Positions 1-5,127 of a stretch of DNA of 11,635 nucleotides are shown here, one piece after another. The notes below the pieces were generated by a model. That model ran no database searches. It was not told where the DNA came from and saw only the letters and a program-made list of their open reading frames with translations. Both the position numbers and the translations under genes were made by a program. Numbering within the stretch: the stretch's first letter is position 1; each line of letters starts with the position of its first letter. The stretch comes from an uncultured Oscillospiraceae bacterium (GTDB lineage: Bacteria > Bacillota > Clostridia > Oscillospirales > Oscillospiraceae), in assembly GCA_910584285.1 (NCBI GenBank), contig CAJTYK010000055.1, forward strand, positions 1-11,635, read 5' to 3'.

Positions 1-451
1 GCTCGTCCAACACATCTATATGTCTGGAAATGATATTTAGACCGTCCGCGTCCAGAATAATGGGGCAGGTCAGCTCCCGCATCAGGGTGAGGACAAGCCC
101 TTCCGCCTGTTCCCCCTGCCCCAGTCCGGGGCCGATGACGGCGGCGGAGGCCCCCTTAGCCTTGTCCACCACGGCCCCGTCATCCCCAGGGAGAGGCCAC
201 ACCATGGCCTCGTCGCAGCATTTGACGGCCAGGATGGGGTACACGTCCTCCGGCACTGCCAGCGTCACCAGTCCCGCCCCGGCGCGCACCGCCGCTTTGG
301 CGCACAGCGCCGCCGCCCCGGTGTAGCCCCGGCTCCCGGCCAGGATAAACAGCCGGCCGTAGTCCCCCTTGTGGCTGTCCCGAGGACGAGAGGGCAGGCG
401 GGACATCCCCCGCTCCGCCTCCACAGCCGGACGGTTAAGTTCTTCGCCCAT
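1..451 (-). CDS. nnrD: ADP-dependent (S)-NAD(P)H-hydrate dehydratase, N-terminal part
   Basis: This enzyme repairs damaged NAD(P)H by dehydrating the S-hydrate with ADP, in the cytoplasm. The window holds the first 150 residues; the C-terminal part lies beyond base 1. Visible family features are the lead-in HKGDYGRLFILAGS (27-40), the small-residue stretch RGYTGAAALCAKAAVRAGAG (41-60), AAVIGPGLG (103-111) and LDADGLNII (133-141), typical of the ribokinase-like NnrD fold. The ATG at 451-449 is chosen because a strong purine-rich ribosome site (GGAGGAGGGGG) lies just upstream. A second in-frame Met at residue 16 is less well placed. There is no room for an N-terminal epimerase (NnrE) domain, so this is a stand-alone NnrD rather than the fused form. 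It is transcribed divergently from pheST, from its own near-consensus promoter. Confidence 0.9.
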   Translation of the reverse strand, partial: MGEELNRPAVEAERGMSRLPSRPRDSHKGDYGRLFILAGSRGYTGAAALCAKAAVRAGAGLVTLAVPEDVYPILAVKCCDEAMVWPLPGDDGAVVDKAKGASAAVIGPGLGQGEQAEGLVLTLMRELTCPIILDADGLNIISRHIDVLDE

Positions 452-476
452 AGTCCCCCTCCTCCCGTTTTCTACT

Positions 477-505
477 ATTATACGGTTTTCCCCCCTGCAT
501 TTCAA
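477..505 (-). promoter_or_regulatory. Promoter of nnrD (sigma-A type)
   Basis: On the minus strand TTGAAA (505-500) is followed after exactly 17 bases by a perfect TATAAT (482-477), about 25 bases before the nnrD start codon. This is the closest match to the sigma-70/sigma-A consensus in the window. Confidence 0.85.
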
Positions 506-540
506 CTATATTTATCGCGTTTACCCCCTTGCATTTCAAC
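496..540. repeat. 11-bp direct repeat inside the divergent promoter region
   Basis: TGCATTTCAAC occurs at 496-506 and again at 530-540, both preceded by a C run, offset by 34 bases. On the minus strand the first copy supplies the -35 (TTGAAA) of the nnrD promoter. The second copy has a weaker -10-like GATAAA 17 bases on (516-511). On the plus strand the second copy overlaps the -35 of the pheST promoter. It could be a duplicated promoter segment or paired operator half-sites; the sequence alone does not decide. Confidence 0.6.
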
Positions 541-557
541 CTTTAATGTGATATAAA
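529..557 (+). promoter_or_regulatory. Promoter of the pheST T-box transcript
   Basis: TTGCAT (529-534) and TATAAA (552-557) are separated by exactly 17 bases. Initiation would fall near 564, about 25 bases before the first T-box stem. The element is back-to-back with the nnrD promoter. Confidence 0.8.
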
Positions 558-579
558 AGAAAAAGTAAAATGCGAGGAA

Positions 580-798
580 CGGGAAAATAGCGGGCTTGCG
601 TATCCAAGAGAGGGGCGGTCACCGGCTGAGAGCCGCCCCGGTGCGTGCCGCTTGTTCGCCCGGGAGCGGCCCCTGAGAGGGGGACGGTTTTACGATCCGC
701 CGTTACCGGGTCTTGAGTGCGCGCTGAAAAGCGCGAATGCGGGTGGTACCGCGGAAGGGTTGCCTTTCGTCCCAGCTTTGGGGGCGGAGGGCTTTTTT
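580..798 (+). promoter_or_regulatory. T-box riboswitch leader, probable Phe (TTC) specifier
   Basis: T-box leaders sense uncharged tRNA and let transcription continue when the amino acid is scarce. Stem I base: CGGG (591-594) with CCCG (659-662). Upper stem I: GGGGCGG (612-618) with CCGCCCC (633-639), with AGAG before it and CTGAGAG in the loop, as is usual in this class. The likely specifier is TTC (655-657), a Phe codon followed by a purine and then the base helix, matching the downstream pheS. A hairpin with a GAAA loop (720-735) precedes the conserved GGGTGGTACCGCG (741-753). Antiterminator: GGG (741-743) with CCC (771-773), the seven-base TGGTACC bulge (744-750), then GCGGAAGG (751-758) with CCTTTCGT (763-770). 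The T-box and antiterminator are very secure. The exact specifier placement is a hand fold. Confidence 0.95.
762..798 (+). terminator. T-box-controlled intrinsic terminator before pheS
   Basis: GCCTTTCGTCCC (762-773) pairs over 12 positions, with some G-T pairs, with GGGGCGGAGGGC (781-792) around a 7-base loop, followed by six T (793-798). Its left arm is shared with the antiterminator (763-773), so only one of the two can form. This is the expected switch. Confidence 0.93.
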
Positions 799-832
799 GT
801 TATCCAAATCCCAGTCAAAAGGAGTCTATGCC

Positions 833-1858
833 ATGAAAGAACAATTAGCAAAAATCCGCGCTGAGGCGCTCTCCGCCCTGGAGAACGCCCGCGACTCCGC
901 CGCCCTGGACGAGCTGCGGGTGAAATACCTGGGCAAGAAGGGCGAGCTGACGGCGGTGCTCAAGCAAATGGGCAAGCTGTCCGCCGAGGAGCGCCCCGCC
1001 ATGGGCCAGCTGGCCAACGAGGTGCGCGCCGCAGTGGAGGGTGCGCTGGAAACCGCCACCCAGAAGCTGGAGGAGGCCGCCCTGTCCGCCAAGCTGAAGG
1101 CGGAGACGGTGGACGTCACCATCCCGGGCCGACCCATCCGGCTGGGCCGCCGCCACCCCATGAACGCCGCCCTGGAGGAGATCAAGGAGATCTTTATCGG
1201 CATGGGCTTCACCGTCCTGGACGGCCCGGAGATCGAGCTGGCGGAATTGAACTTTGACCGCCTCAACGCCGAGGAGGGCCACCCCTCCCGGGACTGGTCG
1301 GACACCTTCTACTTTGACGAGGACAGCCGGGTGATGCTCCGCTCCCAGACCTCCCCCATGCAGGTGCGGGCCATGGACACCATGGAGCTGCCCATCCGCA
1401 TCATCGCCCCCGGCCGGGTGTACCGCAAGGACGAGGTGGACGCCACCCACTCCCCCATGTTCCACCAGGTGGAGGGCATGGTCATCGACAAGAACGTCAC
1501 CATGGCCGATCTGAAGGGCACCCTGAACCTGCTGGCGGAGCAGCTGTTCGGCGCGGGCACTGTCACCCGGTTCCGGCCCCACCACTTCCCCTTCACCGAG
1601 CCGTCCTGCGAGATGGACGTGCAGTGCCACAAATGCGGCGGCGCGGGCTGCCCCACCTGCAAGGGGGAGGGCTGGATTGAGCTTCTGGGCGCGGGGATGA
1701 TCCACCCCCACGTGCTGGAGATGGCAGGCATCGACCCCGATAAGTGGTCGGGCTGGGCCTTCGGCATGGGCCTGGAGCGCACCGCCATGCGGCGTTTCAA
1801 GATCGCCGACCTGCGGCTGATCTTCGAGAACGACGTGCGGTTCCTGGAACAATTTTAA
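833..1858 (+). CDS. pheS: Phenylalanine--tRNA ligase alpha subunit
   Basis: Catalytic subunit of the alpha2beta2 synthetase that charges tRNA-Phe in the cytoplasm. At 341 residues it has the normal family length. Residues 1-85 form the charged N-terminal coiled coil that contacts tRNA. The class II core follows: LGRRHPM (104-110), the RDWSDTFYF segment (153-161), motif 2 with YRKDEVDATHSPMFHQVEG (197-215) and motif 3 GMGLERTAM (311-319). Cys265, Cys268, Cys273 and Cys276 form the CxxC...CxxC knuckle seen in many PheS proteins. The ATG at 833 is chosen over in-frame Met codons upstream because AAAAGGAG (817-824) lies 8 bases before it, and the upstream stretch is the T-box terminator. An out-of-frame ATGCCATGA (828-836) overlaps the start. 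Expression should follow uncharged tRNA-Phe through the leader. Confidence 0.97.
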   Translation: MKEQLAKIRAEALSALENARDSAALDELRVKYLGKKGELTAVLKQMGKLSAEERPAMGQLANEVRAAVEGALETATQKLEEAALSAKLKAETVDVTIPGRPIRLGRRHPMNAALEEIKEIFIGMGFTVLDGPEIELAELNFDRLNAEEGHPSRDWSDTFYFDEDSRVMLRSQTSPMQVRAMDTMELPIRIIAPGRVYRKDEVDATHSPMFHQVEGMVIDKNVTMADLKGTLNLLAEQLFGAGTVTRFRPHHFPFTEPSCEMDVQCHKCGGAGCPTCKGEGWIELLGAGMIHPHVLEMAGIDPDKWSGWAFGMGLERTAMRRFKIADLRLIFENDVRFLEQF

Positions 1859-1861
1859 GGG

Positions 1862-1939
1862 CGTCCTCGCCGGACGGGCGTTCTTTTTCTTGAAAGAAAA
1901 AGAACCAAAAAGAACTTTAACCGCGAAACTGCGTTTCGC
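1862..1939. repeat. Palindromic intergenic element between pheS and pheT
   Basis: Three hairpins occupy this 115-base gap. CGTCC (1862-1866) pairs with GGACG (1872-1876). GTTCTTTTTCTT (1880-1891) is a perfect 12-bp inverted repeat with AAGAAAAAGAAC (1894-1905), separated by 2 bases. GCGAAAC (1923-1929) pairs with GTTTCGC (1933-1939). The motif AAAGAAC recurs right after the palindrome. The first hairpin is followed by a T-rich run (1881-1889) and could act as a weak terminator or processing site that tunes pheT relative to pheS. The AT-rich palindrome contrasts sharply with its GC-rich surroundings and looks like a dispersed repeat. I see no convincing promoter here. Confidence 0.7.
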
Positions 1940-1973
1940 TCCTACTATTTTATAAATAAGAGGGGTTTTATAT

Positions 1974-4514
1974 ATGAATCTATCCCGAAAATGGCTCAAT
2001 GAGTTTGTTCAGATAGACGTACCCGACCGGGAGTTCGCCGAGGCCATGACCCTGTCCGGCTCCAAGGTGGAGGGCGTGTCCGTGGAGGGTGCCGAGATCT
2101 CCCGGATCGTGGTGGGCCGGGTGCTGTCTCTGGTGCGCCACCCCAACTCCGACCATATGTGGATCTGCCAGGTGGACGCGGGCCAGGGCCAGCCCATCCA
2201 GATCGTCACCGGGGCCCAGAATGTAAAGGAAAACGACCTGGTGCCTGTGGCGCTGGACGGCTCCACCCTCCCCGGGGGCAAGGAGATCCACGCGGGTAAG
2301 CTCCGGGGAGAGGACTCCAACGGGATGCTGTGCTCCTTCGCCGAGCTGGGCCTGGATCAGCGAGACTTCCCCGCCGCCTACGCCGACGGCATCTGGATCC
2401 TGTCCGACGATCCCGAGCTGGCCGGGCTGACAGTGGGCCAGGACATCCGGGAGGCCGTGGGCCTAAACGACCATGTCGTCGAGTTCGAGATCACTCCCAA
2501 CCGCCCGGACTGCCTGTCCGTCATCGGTCTGGCCCGGGAGGCATCCGCCACCTTCGACATACCGTGTAATCTCCATGAGCCGGCGGTGAAGGGCGGCGGG
2601 CCCGGCGTGCTTCCCGAACTGCTGGATGTGGAGACGCCCGACACCGATCTGGTGCCCCGGTACACCGCCCGGATGGTGCGCAACGTGAAGATCGCCCCCT
2701 CCCCCAAGTGGATGCGGGAACGGCTTCGCGCCATGGGGGTGCGGCCCATCAACAACATCGTGGACATCACCAACTATGTCATGCTGGAGTACGGCCAGCC
2801 CATGCACGCCTTCGACTACCGCTACGTGAACGGCGGCAGGATCATCGTCCGCCGGGCGGCGGAGGGCGAGAAGCTCACCACCCTGGACGGCAAGGAGCAC
2901 ACGCTGAACGCCAACCATCTGGTCATCGCCGATGAGGGCCGGGCGGTGGGACTTGCCGGGATCATGGGCGGTTTGAACTCCGAAATCGTGGACGACACCA
3001 CCGACGTGGTGTTCGAGTCCGCCTGCTTTGACGGCACCTGCATCCGCAAGGGAGCGCTGGCCCTGGGTATGCGTACCGAGGCGTCGGCCAAGTTCGAGAA
3101 AGGCCTGGATCCCATGAACACCCTACCCGCCGTCAACCGGGCCTGCGAGCTGGTGGAGCTGCTGGGGGCCGGCGAGGTGGTGGACGGCGTCATCGACATT
3201 CTGAACCATGTCCCGCAGCCGGTGGAGCTCACGGTGGAGCCGGACAAGATCAACGCCCTGCTGGGCACGGACATCGACGGCATCGAAATGTTCAAGATTT
3301 TCGAAAAGCTGGACTTCATCAACGCCGACAACCAGGCCGTCAACCCGAATTGCTTCACCGTCAGCGTCCCCTCTTACCGGGGCGACGTGCGCCGCATGGC
3401 GGATCTGGCGGAGGAGGCGGCCCGGTTCCACGGCTACAACAACATTCCCAACACCCTCATGCGGGGGCAGACGACCCAGGGGGGCTGGTCGCCCACCCAG
3501 CGGGTGGAAAACAAGCTGGGCGAGGTGTGCCGCGCCTGCGGGTACAGCGAGATCATCACCTACTCCTTCATCTCCCCTGCGGCCTATGATAAGATCCTGT
3601 GGAAACCCGACGACGCCCACCGCAAGTCCTTCAAAATCCTGAACCCCCTGGGGGAGGACACCTCCATCATGCGCACCACCACCCTGCCCTCCATGCTGGA
3701 GGTGCTGGGCCGCAACTGGAACAACCGGAACAAGACCGCCTGGCTGTACGAGCTGGGCCGGATCTATATGCCCAAGGCCCCCTCCGAGCCCATGGACGCC
3801 AACGACCCCGCCCTGGCCGGCTCCAAGGCCAAGCTGGAGGGCATGGGGCTGGCCGGCCTCACCGAGGCGGTGGTGGAGGCGGTGAACGACCTGGGGAAGG
3901 ATGACGGCCTGGCCATCGAGGCCCAGGTGCTCACCCTGGGGGCCTACGGCGACGGCATGGACTTCTTCACCCTGAAGGGGACAGTGGAGGCGGTGCTCAA
4001 GTCCCTCCGGGCGAAGGATATCCACTTTGAGCCCTGCGCCGAGGACCCCTCCTACCACCCGGGCCGCTGTGCCTACGTCTACAGCGGCGACGACATCGTG
4101 GGCGTGTTTGGCCAGATCCATCCCCAGGCGGCCCGGAACTTCGGTGTGGACGGCGAGCTGTACTGTGCGGAGCTCAGCTTTGACGAGCTGCTGCTGGCCT
4201 GCGGGCCGGATCCGGAGTACGCCCCCCTGCCCAAGTTCCCCGCCGTCACCCGGGACATCGCCGTGGTGTGCGGCGAAGCCGTCACCGTGGGAGCGCTGGA
4301 AAGCGCCATCCGCAAGGGGGCAAAGGGCCTGCTGAAGGAGGTGGCCCTGTTCGACATCTACCGGGGGAAGAACATCGGCGAAGGCAAAAAGTCGGTGGCC
4401 TTCAATCTGACCCTCCGGGCGGACGACCGCTCCCTCACCGGCGAGGAGGCGGACGAGGACGTGAAGTCCATTTTGGAGACGCTGGAGCAGGACTGCGGCG
4501 CGGTGCTGCGCTGA
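1974..4514 (+). CDS. pheT: Phenylalanine--tRNA ligase beta subunit
   Basis: Large subunit of phenylalanyl-tRNA synthetase, carrying the tRNA-binding and editing functions. Order of domains in 846 residues: N-terminal helix (MNLSRKWLNEFV), EMAP-type tRNA-binding OB fold (about 40-150, with HPNSDHMWICQVD at 56-68 and NGMLCSFAELGL at 116-127), B3/B4 editing domain (about 215-390, with NNIVDITNYVMLEYGQPMHAFD near 260-281), B5 (about 410-485, SYRGDVRRMADLAEE at 467-481), a catalytic-like core (about 490-740) and a C-terminal ferredoxin-fold anticodon-binding domain (about 752-845, FPAVTRDIAVV at 755-765). The ATG has AGAGGGG (1959-1965) 8 bases upstream. It is longer than the usual roughly 800 residues, mainly through an extra Ala/Gly/Glu-rich stretch at about 604-650. 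It is transcribed with pheS across a 115-base gap. Confidence 0.97.
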   Translation: MNLSRKWLNEFVQIDVPDREFAEAMTLSGSKVEGVSVEGAEISRIVVGRVLSLVRHPNSDHMWICQVDAGQGQPIQIVTGAQNVKENDLVPVALDGSTLPGGKEIHAGKLRGEDSNGMLCSFAELGLDQRDFPAAYADGIWILSDDPELAGLTVGQDIREAVGLNDHVVEFEITPNRPDCLSVIGLAREASATFDIPCNLHEPAVKGGGPGVLPELLDVETPDTDLVPRYTARMVRNVKIAPSPKWMRERLRAMGVRPINNIVDITNYVMLEYGQPMHAFDYRYVNGGRIIVRRAAEGEKLTTLDGKEHTLNANHLVIADEGRAVGLAGIMGGLNSEIVDDTTDVVFESACFDGTCIRKGALALGMRTEASAKFEKGLDPMNTLPAVNRACELVELLGAGEVVDGVIDILNHVPQPVELTVEPDKINALLGTDIDGIEMFKIFEKLDFINADNQAVNPNCFTVSVPSYRGDVRRMADLAEEAARFHGYNNIPNTLMRGQTTQGGWSPTQRVENKLGEVCRACGYSEIITYSFISPAAYDKILWKPDDAHRKSFKILNPLGEDTSIMRTTTLPSMLEVLGRNWNNRNKTAWLYELGRIYMPKAPSEPMDANDPALAGSKAKLEGMGLAGLTEAVVEAVNDLGKDDGLAIEAQVLTLGAYGDGMDFFTLKGTVEAVLKSLRAKDIHFEPCAEDPSYHPGRCAYVYSGDDIVGVFGQIHPQAARNFGVDGELYCAELSFDELLLACGPDPEYAPLPKFPAVTRDIAVVCGEAVTVGALESAIRKGAKGLLKEVALFDIYRGKNIGEGKKSVAFNLTLRADDRSLTGEEADEDVKSILETLEQDCGAVLR

Positions 4515-4531
4515 ACGTCAGGAGGGCCGAT

Positions 4532-4945
4532 ATGCTTGATACGATACCCGGCAAAGAAGAACTAACAGCCTTGCTTGGAAAGTCTTTATATGATGTATGG
4601 AATCAGCTATGCGCTTTCATTAATAAACAATATGATATGGATTGTTTGTGGGGGAAAGGCGGCAAGGCTTGGATCTATGAATATAAATACCGCCGGGGCG
4701 GTAAAACGCTGTGCGCGTTATACGCAAAAGAGCACGGCATGGGTTTTATGGTGATCTTGGGGAAAGACGAACGGCTCAAGTTTGAAGCGGAACGGGAAAA
4801 TTTCTCAAAAGAAGTTCAAAAACTATATGACGGGGCTCAGACTTACCATGATGGGAAATGGATTATGTTCGAGCCGGTGGATACCTCTTTGTTTGATGAT
4901 TTTATGAAACTGCTGAGAATCAAAAGAAAGCCGAACAGAAAGTAA
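4532..4945 (+). CDS. DUF3788 family protein
   Basis: A 137-residue soluble protein without signal peptide or membrane segment. The central part, YDVWNQLCAFINKQYDMD (19-36), LWGKGGKAWIYEYKYRRGGK (38-57) and the LCALYAKEHGMGFMVILGK segment after it, matches my memory of DUF3788, a small family of unknown function common in Firmicutes. I assign no biochemical role. Start: ATG 4532 with AGGAGGG (4520-4526); the open frame extends further upstream, but only inside pheT. It begins 17 bases after pheT and so is probably co-transcribed. Base use differs from its neighbours: 4561-4620 is about 38% GC, against about 65% for 4441-4500 in pheT. Together with AT-ending codons this suggests recent acquisition. 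A terminator-like hairpin follows. Confidence 0.8.
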   Translation: MLDTIPGKEELTALLGKSLYDVWNQLCAFINKQYDMDCLWGKGGKAWIYEYKYRRGGKTLCALYAKEHGMGFMVILGKDERLKFEAERENFSKEVQKLYDGAQTYHDGKWIMFEPVDTSLFDDFMKLLRIKRKPNRK

Positions 4946-4978
4946 AGTCGCCGTCGAATCGTAGAACTCCCGGCTGAC

Positions 4979-5016
4979 CGGGCCGCCGTCCATCACGGAC
5001 GGCGGCCCGTCTTGCT
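4979..5016 (+). terminator. GC-rich terminator hairpin after the pheST unit
   Basis: CGGGCCGCCGTCC (4979-4991) and GGACGGCGGCCCG (4997-5009) form a perfect 13-bp stem with a 5-base loop. The following TCTTGCT is only a short, interrupted T tract, so termination is likely but not canonical. Confidence 0.75.
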
Positions 5017-5040
5017 AATCTCCCCAAAAAGTGGTATACT
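5012..5040 (+). promoter_or_regulatory. Promoter of polA with extended -10
   Basis: TTGCTA (5012-5017), 17 bases, then TATACT (5035-5040) preceded by TGG, an extended -10 (TGN). The -35 lies in the tail of the upstream terminator, so the two transcription units are back-to-back with no spare sequence. Confidence 0.8.
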
Positions 5041-5053
5041 GAATTATCTGTCC

Positions 5054-5080
5054 ATTCCCACCCCCGCAAGGGGCGGGAAT
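5054..5080 (+). other. Hairpin in the polA 5' untranslated region
   Basis: ATTCCCACCCC (5054-5064) pairs with GGGGCGGGAAT (5070-5080) with one A-C mismatch and a 5-base loop. There is no T run after it, so it is not a terminator. It lies between promoter and start codon and could stabilise the message or modulate expression; this is inferred from position only. Confidence 0.6.
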
Positions 5081-5127
5081 CAGCAAATCGCTCCCAATAT
5101 TCAACACATTATTGCGAGGTGTCCCCC

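Noticed and set aside
737..832. Upstream in-frame start for pheS at 737
   Set aside because: It would lie in the T-box and terminator. The ATG at 833 has a good ribosome site and gives the standard PheS N terminus.
1940..1960. TATAAA at 1951 as a promoter for pheT
   Set aside because: No -35-like hexamer is found 16-18 bases upstream; the region there is the GCGAAAC hairpin.
845..1999. Long minus-strand open frame (384 codons) opposite pheS
   Set aside because: It is an antisense frame kept open by high GC third positions of pheS, is rich in Gly/His/Leu/Val of low complexity, and has no recognisable domain. pheS itself is certain.
3123..4121. Minus-strand open frame of 332 codons opposite pheT
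   Set aside because: Same GC-driven mirror effect; its composition is His/Gly/Val/Leu-rich with no family features.
5119..5121. GTG as start of polA
   Set aside because: It lies within the GAGGTG ribosome site that fits the ATG at 5128, and PolA proteins typically begin MKLxxIDGNS.
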